Source: Gemmobacter aquarius
GTDB lineage: Bacteria > Pseudomonadota > Alphaproteobacteria > Rhodobacterales > Rhodobacteraceae
Direction of reading: 5' to 3'
Assembly: GCF_003060865.1 (NCBI RefSeq)
Contig: NZ_CP028918.1
Location: forward strand, 752,001 to 816,000
Length of the DNA: 64,000 nucleotides
The notes under the pieces are model-generated. The model was given only the letters and a program-made list of their open reading frames with translations, was not told the origin of the DNA and did no database searches. The translations under genes were made by a program, and so were the position numbers. Shown here one piece after another: positions 43,774 to 53,594 of the stretch (positions are counted from its first letter, which is position 1; each line of letters begins with the position of its first letter).

Positions 43774-44148
43774 TCAGTTGCTGTTGGCCGGGGGCGGTGC
43801 AAGCGGCGCGTCGGCGGGCTGCGGCGGCAAAAGGTCGTTGCCGAGCGGCGCTTCCGCCGGGGCGGGCGCGTCGGCGGCGGGGATGCCGAGTTGGTCGATG
43901 ACCGAGCTGGAGCCTGTCTTTTGCGCGGCGAGGATGGTCAGGGTGACCGAAGTTGCGATGAAGCAGACCGCGAAGATCCATGTCAGTTTCGCAAGCGCCG
44001 TGGCGGCACCGCGTCCGGTCATGACGGAATTGCCACCGCCGCCGCCGCCGCCCATTCCCAGACCGCCACCTTCCGACCGCTGCAACAGCACCACGCCGAT
44101 CAGAAGAAGGGCGAGGATCAGGTGGATTGTGAGGATGACGTTTTCCAT
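43774..44148 (-). CDS. secG: Preprotein translocase subunit SecG
   Basis: The 124-residue inner-membrane subunit of the Sec translocon has two helices (VILTIHLILALLLIGVVLLQ and LAKLTWIFAVCFIATSVTLT). Between them is the conserved cytoplasmic SEGGGLGMGGG region. The Pro/Ala-rich C-terminal tail is typical in Rhodobacteraceae. pyrG follows on the same strand. Confidence 0.93.
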   Translation of the reverse strand: MENVILTIHLILALLLIGVVLLQRSEGGGLGMGGGGGGGNSVMTGRGAATALAKLTWIFAVCFIATSVTLTILAAQKTGSSSVIDQLGIPAADAPAPAEAPLGNDLLPPQPADAPLAPPPANSN

Positions 44149-44279
44149 GGGGCGCTTTTTCTCGGAACTGACGCGCCTATCTAGGCGGAAGGGGGCAGGG
44201 GTGCAAGCCCCAAGGCGGCTTTTGCCGGCAGGCGCAAGGGGGCTTCACCCCCTCTTGGCCGTGCCGGCCAATTCACCCC

Positions 44280-44343
44280 GAGGATATTCGGGCCAGCATG
44301 AAAGCGGAAAGGGGTTTGCGGCTTCATCCTTGCCCAAATACTC
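44280..44343. repeat. Inverted pair of the GAGTATTT...GATGAAG repeat
   Basis: A diverged unit, GAGGATATTCGGGCCAGCAT and onward (44280-44303), faces an inverted CTTCATCC...AAATACTC unit (44322-44343) in the secG-purA divergent spacer. Confidence 0.65.
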
Positions 44344-44463
44344 GCGCCGCAGGCTTCCACAGGTTGCGACGGGCGCGGCGGTTGCAAGGATTTGGCTTTC
44401 CCTTGCGGGGGCGGGGGGCTATAGGACGCACGGTTTCACGCCAACCCTGAAAGGATAGCCGTC

Positions 44464-45756
44464 ATGGCCAATGTTGTCGTCGTGGGTGCCCAGTGGGGCG
44501 ACGAGGGAAAAGGCAAGATTGTCGATTGGCTATCGGAACGCGCCGATGTGATCGCGCGGTTTCAGGGCGGGCATAACGCGGGCCACACGCTGGTGATCGA
44601 CGGCAATGTCTACAAGCTGTCGTTGCTGCCTTCGGGCATCGTGCGGGGGGGCAAGTTGTCGGTCATCGGCAATGGCGTGGTGCTGGACCCCTGGGCGCTG
44701 TTGTCGGAAATCGGGAAACTGCGCGGGCAGGGGGTTACGGTCGATCCCGACTGCCTGATGATCGCCGAGAACACGGCGCTGATTTTGCCCGTGCATGGCG
44801 AGTTGGACCGTGCGCGCGAAGGCCAGACGGGTGTGGCCAAGATCGGCACCACCGGGCGCGGCATCGGGCCTGCCTATGAAGACAAGGTGGGACGCCGTGC
44901 GGTGCGGGTGGCTGACCTTGCCGACGAGGCGACGCTTGATCTGCGGATCGGGCGGTTGCTGAGCCATCACAACGCGCTTCGCGCCGGTCTGGGGCTGGAG
45001 CCTGTCGACGCAGGCGCTCTGAAGGCGCAGTTGCTGGAAGTTGCGCCGAAGATCCTGCCCTATGCCAAGCCGGTCTGGAAGGTGATGCACGACATGCGCC
45101 GCGCCGGAAAGCGCATCCTGTTCGAGGGGGCGCAGGGGTCGCTGCTGGACGTGGATTTCGGGACCTATCCCTATGTCACCAGTTCCAACACGCTGGCGGG
45201 CATGGCTGCGACTGGCACGGGGCTGGGGCCGACGGCGGTGGATTTCGTGCTGGGGATCGTCAAGGCCTATACCACCCGCGTGGGCGAAGGCCCGTTTCCG
45301 ACCGAATTGTTCGACGGCGATGGCGAGCGTCTGGGCGAGCGCGGGCATGAATTTGGCACGGTGACGGGGCGCAAGCGCCGTTGCGGCTGGTTCGACGCGG
45401 TGCTGGTGCGCCAGACTTGTGCGACGAGCGGTGTTTCGGGGATCGCCCTGACCAAGCTTGACGTGCTGGACGGGTTCGAGACGTTGAAGATATGCGTCGG
45501 ATACGAGTTGGACGGGCAGCGGCTGGATTACCTGCCGACGGCGGCCAATCTGCAGGCGCGGGTGGTGCCGATATATGAAGAGATGCCGGGATGGACGGAA
45601 TCGACGGCGGGCGCGCGGTCGTGGAATGACCTTCCGGGGGCTGCGATCAAATACGTGCGCCGGATCGAGGAATTGATCCAGTGCCCGGTCGCCATGGTGT
45701 CGACCAGCCCCGAGCGGGATGACACGATCCTTGTCACCGATCCCTTTGCGGATTGA
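44464..45756 (+). CDS. purA: Adenylosuccinate synthase
   Basis: The 430-residue GTP-dependent ligase converts IMP and aspartate to adenylosuccinate in AMP synthesis. The P-loop [21 protein letters not shown] starts at residue 6. [28 protein letters not shown] and KLDVLDGF are invariant segments. It stands alone upstream of a small membrane protein gene and is divergent from secG. Confidence 0.98.
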   Translation: MANVVVVGAQWGDEGKGKIVDWLSERADVIARFQGGHNAGHTLVIDGNVYKLSLLPSGIVRGGKLSVIGNGVVLDPWALLSEIGKLRGQGVTVDPDCLMIAENTALILPVHGELDRAREGQTGVAKIGTTGRGIGPAYEDKVGRRAVRVADLADEATLDLRIGRLLSHHNALRAGLGLEPVDAGALKAQLLEVAPKILPYAKPVWKVMHDMRRAGKRILFEGAQGSLLDVDFGTYPYVTSSNTLAGMAATGTGLGPTAVDFVLGIVKAYTTRVGEGPFPTELFDGDGERLGERGHEFGTVTGRKRRCGWFDAVLVRQTCATSGVSGIALTKLDVLDGFETLKICVGYELDGQRLDYLPTAANLQARVVPIYEEMPGWTESTAGARSWNDLPGAAIKYVRRIEELIQCPVAMVSTSPERDDTILVTDPFAD

Positions 45757-45819
45757 CCTCTGTCGCGGTTGATCGGGGGGCCTGCCGGACTAGGTTTCGG
45801 CAGGCAAGGGGAGAATGGG

Positions 45820-46035
45820 ATGGCTTTGACATACAAGACGCGGCGGCGGTTGTCGCTGCTGATCCTGCTGGTGGGTTTGCCGCTTTACATCGTCGTGGCG
45901 TTGACGGTGGTTGGATGGTTCGACCGGCCGTCGATCTTGCTCGAGCTTCTGGTCTATGTCGCGCTGGGCATCGTCTGGGCGTTGCCGTTCAAGTTCATCT
46001 TCAAGGGCGTGGGGCAGGACGACCCGGACGCCTAG
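45820..46035 (+). CDS. DUF2842 family small membrane protein
   Basis: The 71-residue protein has two hydrophobic helices (LSLLILLVGLPLYIVVALTVV and LLELLVYVALGIVWALPF). It ends in KFIFKGVGQDDP, the usual DUF2842 end. Function is unknown; the family is confined to alphaproteobacteria. ATG 45820 follows AAGGGGAG. A bidirectional terminator follows. Confidence 0.75.
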   Translation: MALTYKTRRRLSLLILLVGLPLYIVVALTVVGWFDRPSILLELLVYVALGIVWALPFKFIFKGVGQDDPDA

Positions 46036-46058
46036 GCGGTTCCGGTCGCCCGAATTGG

Positions 46059-46091
46059 AAAAGGCGGACAGGGAAACCTGTCCGCCTTTCC
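46059..46091. terminator. Bidirectional terminator between convergent genes
   Basis: AAAGGCGGACAGG, a GAAA loop and CCTGTCCGCCTTT form a strong stem with A and T runs on each side. It serves both the DUF2842 gene and the convergent acidic protein gene. Confidence 0.88.
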
Positions 46092-46114
46092 GTTTCGGGC
46101 CTGAGTGGCAGCTC

Positions 46115-48499
46115 TCAGCCCGGATTGCGGTTCGCCAGTGCGAAATAGGGGGACGCTTCGGTCAGGGTGAACTGGCCGCGGCGGACTTTAGCGATATGGC
46201 CATCGCGCAGAAGGGCGCCGAAAACGCGCAGGCTGTCTTCGCGCAGGGAGTCAGTCTGCGGGATCATCATTGCGACATGGCGCATCATCTGCGGGCGGGT
46301 GAAATGCGGGCGCTTCTGGTCGCAGGTGAGGTAGGCTGCGGCGGCCTCGATCATCTCGCGCATCGAGGCGGCGCCGATGCGGTCGGCGAAATCGCGAAAG
46401 GCCGCGTCGGGCGCGGGGGCCACTGCGGCATCGGCATCGGCATCTGCTTCGTCATCGTAATCGGCGAGGGCTTCGGCGAGGTGAAGGTCGAGGTCATCCT
46501 CGGGTTCGAGCTGTTCGAGGGATTGCGCCTGCATGGCAAGGCCGGAGCCCGAGCCGGAAATGCGGCGCGGGCGGATTTGCACAGGCTGGGACAGCGCGCC
46601 GGGCGTGGCGGGGATCGGGCCGCCTGCGGGGCGCGAGGGGCGGTCGATGCGCTGTTCGGAGACGAGGACGAGGGGGGCGGGCTTTTCCCCGTGCGGTTTG
46701 GGTTGCAGGGCTGCGGGCAGGGCCGAGCGCACGACCATGGCAAGGTCGTTGCGGTAGCGGGCGATGCGCGAGGGTTCGGGATCGGGCTTTGTCTCGCCCG
46801 CGCGGCGTTCGGCCACGGTCTGGGCGACGGCTGCTTTCAGATGGGCGATGGCCGATTGGCGGCGCTTGGTCTCTTCGCCCTCCATTTCCGAATCGGCCTG
46901 CGCCATGAGGCGGCTTACGGCATCTTCGGCGGAGGGGTCGCCAAAGGCATGCGGCGCGCGGGGGGGTGCCGGTTCGGTGCCTGCCGGTTCGGTGCTCAGG
47001 GTGGCGAGTTCGCGTTCAAGGTCATACTCGGCCTCGGCCGAAAGGGAGGCGGGCTGCGACGGGCCGTCGTTGGCCGGGACGCTTTCGGCAAGGCCGGTCA
47101 CGGCATCGGCGCGGCGGATCTTGAAGACACGGGCGCGGGCGCGTTGCAGCTTTTCGGCGGCACCGGGGCGAAGTTCTGGAAGCGGCTGGCCGGGGGGCAG
47201 GTCTTCGGTTTCGCCGAAGATGCTGTCGAGGCCGGTATCGCCGGTGCCGTTTGTGTCGAGGTCGGTTCCGTCAAGATCGGGGACGTCAAGATCGGCGGCG
47301 AGTTCGGCGTCGTCGAGGAGGTCGGCTTCCTCAAGGTCGGTGTCGTCGAAGTCGGCGTCGTGAAGGTCGGCGGTGAAGTCGGCGGTGCGCTGGGCTGCGA
47401 AGCTGTCTTCGTCTGTTGCGGCGTCGTTGGCGACCGCGTCGAATGCTTCGTCGGCCGTTGAAATGGTGCTGTGGACGATTTGCGGTCCGGCAAGGTCGAA
47501 GCCTGCGTCGGCGGCGAGTGTGTCGTCATAGTCGGCTTGCGTTGCGGCAAGGGCCGTTTCGGCCAGCGATCCGGCGGACTCGGGCTGGTCGACCTTCATC
47601 GCGGCGATCGAGGCGATGATCCGGGCCTCGTCGGGGTGGTATGCCGGTTGCGGTTCGGGTTGCGGTTCGGGTTGGGCTGCGGCCGGGATGGTTTCCAGCG
47701 GACCGGCGAGGGCTGCGACGAGCGAGTCGGGCAGGTCGGGCAGGTCGGAATCGGGCAGGTCGGAACCGGGTGCGAAAGCGACCACGCGGTCGGGTAGGCT
47801 GTCGGCCCTGGCCAAGGTTGCGACGGGGTTGGCTTCGGGTGCGGCGGCCAGGTCTGCGTCTTCGATATCGGCGGTTGCGGCGTCATCCTCGGGCAGGAAA
47901 TCGGCCAGCATTGCGGTCGATGCCGTTTCGGCGGGTTCTTCGGCGGTGTCTTCGACATAGTCGGGCAGGGCCAGCGAGACGGTCGCTGTAGTTGCGGCTT
48001 GCGGGACCGGCGCAGGAGTGACCTGCTGCTGGGCCGCGACTTCGGAGCGCAGGCGGAGCAGGCGTTCGGCGATGGTTTCGGCGATTGTTTCGGCGGGGTC
48101 GGCCAGCGGGGCCGGTTCGGCTGCCGGTTTGACGGCTGCGGGTGCGGCAGCAGCGACCATCGGTGCGACCGATGGAGCGACTGTCGGAGCGACTGACGGG
48201 GCGGGAGCAGGTTGCGGCGCGGCGGTCTGTCGGGATTGGACGCCGTCGGATGCGCGCAGGTGGATGCCGTTTTCCTGAACCTTGGCGTCGACGCGGCGCT
48301 GCACCTCGCGTTCGGCGATGCGGTGGAGCATGGCGGCATCGGGGGTGGGCGGTTCGGCCCCGAAGTAGCGGTCTTCTGCGGCGAGGTCGCGGAAATACTC
48401 GGCAATTGCACGCATCGTGTTGAACGGGTCGTCAAACCCTTCCAACGTACAAGAGAAGGTCCCGTAGGAGACCGTAAGGATCTTACTCGCACCGATCAT
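46115..48499 (-). CDS. Large acidic, mostly disordered protein of unknown function
   Basis: The 794-residue protein (801 if started at 48520) has a compact N-terminal block of about 85 residues ([60 protein letters not shown]). A long Asp/Ala/Thr-rich low-complexity middle follows, with runs such as [20 protein letters not shown]. The C-terminal block of about 110 residues includes [20 protein letters not shown] and [20 protein letters not shown]. The ends look folded and conserved in style, and the middle looks disordered. No enzymatic motif is visible. ATG 48508 is an alternative start. I do not recognise the family. Confidence 0.7.
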   Translation of the reverse strand: MIGASKILTVSYGTFSCTLEGFDDPFNTMRAIAEYFRDLAAEDRYFGAEPPTPDAAMLHRIAEREVQRRVDAKVQENGIHLRASDGVQSRQTAAPQPAPAPSVAPTVAPSVAPMVAAAAPAAVKPAAEPAPLADPAETIAETIAERLLRLRSEVAAQQQVTPAPVPQAATTATVSLALPDYVEDTAEEPAETASTAMLADFLPEDDAATADIEDADLAAAPEANPVATLARADSLPDRVVAFAPGSDLPDSDLPDLPDSLVAALAGPLETIPAAAQPEPQPEPQPAYHPDEARIIASIAAMKVDQPESAGSLAETALAATQADYDDTLAADAGFDLAGPQIVHSTISTADEAFDAVANDAATDEDSFAAQRTADFTADLHDADFDDTDLEEADLLDDAELAADLDVPDLDGTDLDTNGTGDTGLDSIFGETEDLPPGQPLPELRPGAAEKLQRARARVFKIRRADAVTGLAESVPANDGPSQPASLSAEAEYDLERELATLSTEPAGTEPAPPRAPHAFGDPSAEDAVSRLMAQADSEMEGEETKRRQSAIAHLKAAVAQTVAERRAGETKPDPEPSRIARYRNDLAMVVRSALPAALQPKPHGEKPAPLVLVSEQRIDRPSRPAGGPIPATPGALSQPVQIRPRRISGSGSGLAMQAQSLEQLEPEDDLDLHLAEALADYDDEADADADAAVAPAPDAAFRDFADRIGAASMREMIEAAAAYLTCDQKRPHFTRPQMMRHVAMMIPQTDSLREDSLRVFGALLRDGHIAKVRRGQFTLTEASPYFALANRNPG

Positions 48500-48639
48500 C
48501 GGATGCATGCCTTTTACCAAATTCAGCCGTCACATTCACCCGTCGGGTCGATCCTTTTCATGGACAGAGTGGGGTGTTTTGAAGGATTGATTATGGCCCA
48601 ACGTGCCGCCACCTGCCGCAATTGAAAGACAGTATCGCC

Positions 48640-49323
48640 ATGAACCGCCCGATTGTCCAATCCCCTGATGGGGTCACGCTGGTGGGCGGAGGGCCTGTTT
48701 CAAAGGCGGAACTGGCCTTGGCGCTGCGGTTTGCGCCTGTGATCGTGGCGGCGGATGGCGGGGCGGACCGTGTGCTGGCGGCGGGGCTGATGCCCGAGGC
48801 GGTGATCGGCGATTTCGATTCGATCAGTGCTGCGGCGCGGGAGCTGATTCCCTCTGACCGGCAGCATGTGATCGGCGAGCAGGCGACGACCGATTTCGAC
48901 AAGGCGCTGCGGTCGGTTCAGGCGCCCTTTGTGCTGGCCTTGGGGTTCACGGGGGCGCGGGTCGACCATGGGCTTGCGGTCTTGAACACGCTCGTCCGGC
49001 AGGGCGGGCGGCGCTGCGTGCTGATCGGATCGCGGGATGTGGTGTTCCATGCGCCTGCGCGGCTGGAGATCGACATGCGGGTGGGCGAACGGTTCTCGCT
49101 CTTTCCCATGGCGGCGGTGACGGGGCGAAGCGAGGGGCTGGAATGGCCCATCGGCGGGATCGGCTTTGCGCCGGACGGGATGGTGGGCACGTCGAACCGC
49201 GTTGCGGCGCGGCGGGTGGTGCTGGCGATGGACGGGGCGGGGATGCTGGTGATCCTGCCCCGCGCGCGGCTTGGGGCGGCGCTTAGGGCACTTCTACCGG
49301 AAGGATTGCCGCGCGGCGCTTGA
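48640..49323 (+). CDS. thiN: Thiamine pyrophosphokinase
   Basis: The 227-residue enzyme transfers pyrophosphate from ATP to thiamine. Catalytic-domain motifs are APVIVAADGGADRVLAAGL, AVIGDFDSISA (DFDS motif) and TTDFDKAL. A thiamine-binding beta domain follows (LEWPIGGIGFAPDGMVGTSN). No TPP riboswitch is seen upstream. The 3' end overlaps the convergent DMT permease gene by 41 bases. ATG 48640 is preferred over 48622 because it gives the usual short lead into strand 1. Confidence 0.88.
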   Translation: MNRPIVQSPDGVTLVGGGPVSKAELALALRFAPVIVAADGGADRVLAAGLMPEAVIGDFDSISAAARELIPSDRQHVIGEQATTDFDKALRSVQAPFVLALGFTGARVDHGLAVLNTLVRQGGRRCVLIGSRDVVFHAPARLEIDMRVGERFSLFPMAAVTGRSEGLEWPIGGIGFAPDGMVGTSNRVAARRVVLAMDGAGMLVILPRARLGAALRALLPEGLPRGA

Positions 49324-50242
49324 CGCGGGCTGAAAGCCGTTCGCGGTGGATGATGTAAAGCCCCGATCCGGTGATGACGGCGATGCCTGCCCATGTGAGG
49401 GGGTTGGGGAAATCGTCGAAGATCAGGTAACCGAGGATCACGGCGGCGATGATCTCGGTGTAATGCAGCGGCGCGAGCGTGGCCGAGGGTGCGAATTTCA
49501 GCGCGTAGGTCATGCACATATGCGAGATCGCGGCCCAGAAGCCGACGCCGAAGAGCCAGAGCCATTGCAGGCCTTGGGGTTCAAGCGCATCGAGCGGGCC
49601 GATGCCACTGCCGTCGAACAGCACAAGAAGCGGCAGGCAGATTGCCATACCCGCGAGCGAGGTGTGCAGTTGCATCGCCACGGGGTGGATGCGGTCCGAC
49701 ATCGCGCGCGTGACGAGCATGTAGAAGGCGAAGGCAAAGGCGGTGCCAAGCGGCCAGAGCGCCACGAGCCCGAAGGTGGCAAGCGAGGGCTGGATCACCA
49801 GAAGGGCGCCGCCAAAGCCCACCACGCTGGCGGCGATGCGGCGGGGACCGACCTCGTCGCCGAAGATCAGGCTGCCGAGGATCAGCAGGATGAAGGGTTC
49901 GACGAAGGCGATGGCGAGGGCATCGGCCACCGGCATGACGGCGATGCCCGAGACGAAGGAGAAGGTGGAGAGGATCAGGAAGACGGCGCGCATCAGCAGC
50001 AGGCTTGCTACGCGGCGGTCGGTGCGCCACGGCACGCCCATCAGCAGCAGGACCGGCAGCATGAGTGCGCCCTGCACCACGAAGCGGGCGGTGGTGATCT
50101 GGCCCACCGGCATGCCGGATTCGGCGGCGAGTTTCGAGGCCACGTCGAGCAGCGGCGCAAGCACGCAAAAGGCGAGCATGAGGGCCACACCCGGAAGGAT
50201 GCGGTCGGTGGGGCGGGCAGAGGAGGGAGCGGGCGATGTCAT
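49283..50242 (-). CDS. DMT-superfamily (EamA) transporter
   Basis: The 319-residue inner-membrane protein has two EamA repeats and about ten helices, for example VALMLAFCVLAPLLDVASKLA, VASLLLMRAVFLILSTFSFV and HYTEIIAAVILGYLIFDDF, the last being the conserved second-repeat region. The substrate is unknown (amino acid or metabolite export is common). ATG 50242 sets a short cytoplasmic head. The stop lies 41 bases inside the convergent thiN gene. Confidence 0.85.
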   Translation of the reverse strand: MTSPAPSSARPTDRILPGVALMLAFCVLAPLLDVASKLAAESGMPVGQITTARFVVQGALMLPVLLLMGVPWRTDRRVASLLLMRAVFLILSTFSFVSGIAVMPVADALAIAFVEPFILLILGSLIFGDEVGPRRIAASVVGFGGALLVIQPSLATFGLVALWPLGTAFAFAFYMLVTRAMSDRIHPVAMQLHTSLAGMAICLPLLVLFDGSGIGPLDALEPQGLQWLWLFGVGFWAAISHMCMTYALKFAPSATLAPLHYTEIIAAVILGYLIFDDFPNPLTWAGIAVITGSGLYIIHRERLSARVKRRAAILPVEVP

Positions 50243-50392
50243 GGCTTCGGGCGTAGCGGGGCGGGGGCCTTGCGTCCATTCCGAAAGCGACCCCGAGGGG
50301 ACCGGAATGTCATGCGAAATGGCGGGGGCGTGGCTTTTCAACTGCGGCGGGGTCGCCTAGGTTAAAGCGGTAACAGGGTAAAGGGGTTTGGC

Positions 50393-51022
50393 GTGCTGGT
50401 TCTGGAAGCGTCGCGACTGGTGTTTCTGGCCAATCCCAAGACCGCGACCCAATCGGTCCGGGCGATGCTGCGGGGGCGGGCCATGGCGGGACCTTGGCAG
50501 GACGACCCCGGCGCGCGGCATGGCGGGATCGGGCCGTTCAACCGCAAGTGGCGCGGATTGATCGAAGAGCGGGTCGGCGGTCCGGTCGAGGTGTTCGCCG
50601 TGGTGCGTGATCCTTTGGCGCGTCTGGACAGCTGGTATCGCTATCGCAAGAAGAACGCCGAGGGCGACAGCCGCAGTACGCAAGGGATCGGGTTCGACGA
50701 TTTTCTTTGCGCCGTGATGCAGGATAGCCCGCCCGATTTTGCCCGCGTCGGGGCGCAGGACCGTTTCGTCGGCTGGGACGGGATGCAAAGCGGGATCGAC
50801 GTGCTGTTCGATTACGACAGGCTCGATCTGATGATGGAGTTTCTGGCCGACCGGATCGGTGTCAGGTTGCGATTGCCGGTCAAGAACACCTCGGCCAAGC
50901 CGTTCAGCGGGTTGCCCGAGGTGGAAGGCGGCGTGATGGAGGCACTGCGCCGGAAGCTTGCGGGTGATTTCGCACTTTACGCTGCAGTATCGGAAACGGG
51001 GGCTCTGTTTCGCGACGATTGA
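50393..51022 (+). CDS. Sulfotransferase-like protein
   Basis: The 209-residue protein begins LEASRLVFLANPKTATQSVR, with the NPKTATQ segment resembling the PAPS 5'-phosphosulfate loop of the sulfotransferase superfamily. VFAVVRDPLARLDSWYRYRK resembles the 3'-phosphate-binding RDP..R motif. GTG 50393 is the start. It belongs to the short bacterial sulfotransferase-like group. Whether it transfers sulfate is not known, and no capsule or glycan genes adjoin it. Confidence 0.65.
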   Translation: MLVLEASRLVFLANPKTATQSVRAMLRGRAMAGPWQDDPGARHGGIGPFNRKWRGLIEERVGGPVEVFAVVRDPLARLDSWYRYRKKNAEGDSRSTQGIGFDDFLCAVMQDSPPDFARVGAQDRFVGWDGMQSGIDVLFDYDRLDLMMEFLADRIGVRLRLPVKNTSAKPFSGLPEVEGGVMEALRRKLAGDFALYAAVSETGALFRDD

Positions 51023-51050
51023 GGGGCTGTGCTTTGGCCCCCCCACCCTC

Positions 51051-51074
51051 TCCCTCCCCCCGCGGGGGGAGGGA
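51051..51074. repeat. Perfect 24-bp GC palindrome
   Basis: TCCCTCCCCCCG meets its exact inverse CGGGGGGAGGGA. It lies 28 bases after the sulfotransferase-like gene. The motif is a common intergenic palindrome in GC-rich genomes and may act as a 3'-end hairpin. Confidence 0.7.
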
Positions 51075-51120
51075 AGCGACCGGCTTGAACCGTCACGATC
51101 GGCTTTGCCTTCCCCCCCCG

Positions 51121-51142
51121 TTCATCCTTGCGATAAATACTC
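51121..51142 (-). repeat. Single unit of the GAGTATTT/CTTCATCC repeat
   Basis: TTCATCCTTGCGATAAATAC followed by TC lies between the sulfotransferase-like gene and the convergent sdaA, in the same orientation as the 15273 unit. Confidence 0.6.
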
Positions 51143-51186
51143 CGGGGTCCGGGGCTGGCCCCGGCTGTCTGCCAAAGGCTGCGCGG

Positions 51187-52566
51187 TCAGCAGTTCGGCA
51201 CGTTGACCGCCAGACCACCGAGCGAGGTTTCCTTGTATTTCTCGTGCATGTCGCGGCCGGTCTGGCGCATGGTTTCGATGCAGACATCAAGGCTGACAAG
51301 GTGGATGCCGTCGCCGCGCAGGGCGAGCGAGGCGGCCGAGACCGCCTTGATCGCGCCAAGCCCGTTCCTTTCGATGCAGGGCACCTGCACGAGGCCCTTG
51401 ACCGGATCGCAGGTCATGCCGAGGTGGTGTTCGAGCGCGATTTCGGCGGCGTTTTCGATCTGTTCGGTGGTGCCGCCCAGCACGGCGGCGAGGCCTGCGG
51501 CGGCCATGGCGGCGGCTGATCCGACTTCGGCCTGACAGCCGCATTCGGCTCCGGAGATGGAGGCGTTGTGTTTGACGAGGCCACCGATGGCGGCGGCGGT
51601 GAGCATGAAGTCGCCCACGCGGGAGGCCGATGCGCCCGGCACATGGTCGAGCCAGTAGCGGATGACGGCGGGCACCACGCCTGCGGCACCGTTGGTGGGC
51701 GCGGTGACAACCTGTCCGCCTGCGGCGTTCTCTTCGTTCACAGCCATCGCGTAGAGCGACATCCAGTCATTGATGGTGTGCGGGGCGGTCATGTTCAGAC
51801 CGCGCTCGGCGATCAGGGCGTCATGGATGCCCTTGGCGCGGCGGCGGACTTTCAGGCCGCCGGGCAGGATGCCGGTGCCTTCCATGCCGCGGCTGATGCA
51901 GTCGTTCATCACCTGCCAGATCCGCTCCATCCCGCGGTCGAGGTCGGCGGCAGAGCGGAATTTCAGCTCGTTGGCGCGTTTCATCTGGGCGATGGTCAGG
52001 CCCGAGGCCTTGGACATCGCCATCATCTCGTCGGCGGATTCGAAGGGGTAGGGCACGTCGGCGCGCGCCTTGGCCTTGGCGCTGCCTGCGTCGGCCATTT
52101 CCGAGGCGGTCAGCACGAAGCCGCCGCCGATGGAGTAGTACGTTTCCTGAAGTATGACGTCACCTTGGGCGTCGGTTGCCTTGATGATCATGCCGTTGGC
52201 ATGGCCGGGCAGGGCGGGGCCGTAGTCGAACAGCAGGTCGGCTGACGGGTCGAAGTGGAGTTCGGGCAGGCCGGGCGGGGTGATGGTGCGGGTGGCCTTT
52301 ATCGCGGCGAGGGTGGTTTCGGCTTTTTCGGCGTCGTAGGTGGCGGGTTCGAAGCCTGCGAGGCCGAGGATGGTGGCGCGGTCGGTCGCGTGGCCCACGC
52401 CGGTAAAGGCGAGCGAGCCGTGCAGCGAGGCGCGCAGACCCTTTGCATGGAAGGGCGAGGACCGGAGCAGGTCGAGGAAGCGGGCGGCGGCGACCATGGG
52501 GCCCATGGTGTGGCTGGACGAAGGGCCGACGCCCACCTTGAACATGTCGAATACCGAAAGGAACAT
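51187..52566 (-). CDS. sdaA: L-serine ammonia-lyase
   Basis: The 459-residue single-chain iron-sulfur enzyme deaminates L-serine to pyruvate. The beta domain starts [20 protein letters not shown]. The alpha domain holds the [4Fe-4S] cysteines in [37 protein letters not shown] and the C-terminal NVPNC. ATG 52566 begins the conserved [10 protein letters not shown]; the upstream extension to 52677 is not credible. It links glycine/serine metabolism with the sarcosine route. Confidence 0.95.
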   Translation of the reverse strand: MFLSVFDMFKVGVGPSSSHTMGPMVAAARFLDLLRSSPFHAKGLRASLHGSLAFTGVGHATDRATILGLAGFEPATYDAEKAETTLAAIKATRTITPPGLPELHFDPSADLLFDYGPALPGHANGMIIKATDAQGDVILQETYYSIGGGFVLTASEMADAGSAKAKARADVPYPFESADEMMAMSKASGLTIAQMKRANELKFRSAADLDRGMERIWQVMNDCISRGMEGTGILPGGLKVRRRAKGIHDALIAERGLNMTAPHTINDWMSLYAMAVNEENAAGGQVVTAPTNGAAGVVPAVIRYWLDHVPGASASRVGDFMLTAAAIGGLVKHNASISGAECGCQAEVGSAAAMAAAGLAAVLGGTTEQIENAAEIALEHHLGMTCDPVKGLVQVPCIERNGLGAIKAVSAASLALRGDGIHLVSLDVCIETMRQTGRDMHEKYKETSLGGLAVNVPNC

Positions 52567-52746
52567 TGCCCCGCCCTTTTGCCCAAAGCGCCCTGACGCG
52601 GGCGCGAGGACAAAGGTGGACATAGCGGACGATGCAGCAAGGGCGAAAAGCGACCGGATTGGCTCTTTTCCTGTCATCGACGCTCATTTACCGCCTGTTA
52701 ACCGGATTCGGCGCAGGGTGGCTGCGGGTTTTATCGGGAGGTGGCC

Positions 52747-53292
52747 ATGCTGCGTTGGGTTCTTGTGTTCTGGGTCTTCGCCTTTCCGGTGGTGGCGCAA
52801 GAGGCGGTCACGCAGGCGCTTGCCGCCCTGCCCGAGGCGCAGGCCAAGCGGTTGCGGGCCGATCCCGACCGCTTTGCGGCGGGGGCCTTGCGGCTGATCT
52901 ATGGCAGCGGGGCAGCGGGCGGGATCAGCCGTGCCGAGGCCGAGGCGGCGGAGCGGATTGATCTGGCAGAGCGGCGGGCGCGCGCTTTGGGGCCGTTCTT
53001 GCAGAGCGATCTGGACAATGACGGGGTTGTCGGGCGCGACGAGGTCTTGTTGCGGGCCGCTTCGCTGGGTGTCGATGCGCGGGCGCGGTTGCTTTTGGGC
53101 TTTGCGGCTGCGGATGCGGACGGGGATGGCTCGGTTTCGGCGGTGGAGTTGCGGGGGATGGCCGAGGCGGCGGCAGTGCGGCGGGGCGGTTCGCGGGCGG
53201 CGGAATATTTCGCATTCGATCTGGATGCGGACGGGCGGCTGACGGTCGAGGAGGTCGAGGCGGTGCGGGGGGCTTTGGCGGCGGGGCCGTGA
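52747..53292 (+). CDS. Exported EF-hand calcium-binding protein
   Basis: The 181-residue protein has a signal peptide (MLRWVLVFWVFAFPVVAQ, cleaved before EAV). Three EF-hand-like loops follow: DLDNDGVVGRDE, DADGDGSVSAVE and DLDADGRLTVEE. Each has the D-x-D-x-D/N-G pattern and an acidic twelfth residue. ATG 52747 is favoured by GGGAGG 6 bases upstream; GTG 52741 is closer than usual. It is divergent from sdaA. Target and role are unknown; it may sense or buffer calcium in the periplasm. Confidence 0.78.
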   Translation: MLRWVLVFWVFAFPVVAQEAVTQALAALPEAQAKRLRADPDRFAAGALRLIYGSGAAGGISRAEAEAAERIDLAERRARALGPFLQSDLDNDGVVGRDEVLLRAASLGVDARARLLLGFAAADADGDGSVSAVELRGMAEAAAVRRGGSRAAEYFAFDLDADGRLTVEEVEAVRGALAAGP

Positions 53293-53594
53293 CGGGTATG
53301 CCGTGACGGGTAGGCCGTGACGGGGGGCGTCGTGCTTCTGGCTGGCGTGGCGAGGTGAGTATTTTAGCAAGGGTGAAACCGGCGGGGTCGTCTGGCGGCT
53401 GATGGGAAGTTGCCGGTGCAGCGATGCGCGCGATTGCGCGCACAGAGCGCATCCCCTTTTGCCAGTGAGGTGGGGCGCGCGCGTTTCCCTTTGCAATCGG
53501 GGAGTGGGTGGCGGATCGGCGAGCCGTGCCAATTCCTGCTTACACCCTGCGACGGCTTTGCCTATAAAGGGCGCAGTCTATCCGAGGAGCCGCC
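53293..53594. other. 302-bp spacer before rpiA with one repeat unit
   Basis: The only recognisable content is a GAGTATTTTAGCAAGGGTGA-type repeat unit at 53357-53377 and three copies of a CCGTGACGGG-like string at 53288-53325. No convincing gene was found. The rpiA promoter should lie near its right end. Confidence 0.6.

Noticed and set aside
45911..47461. 516-codon plus-strand frame opposite the acidic protein
   Set aside because: Its apparent Val/Gly-rich repeats are the complement of Asp/Ala codons of the minus-strand protein.
48515..48639. Possible TPP riboswitch before thiN
   Set aside because: No THI-box sequence such as CTGAGA or ACCTGA was seen.
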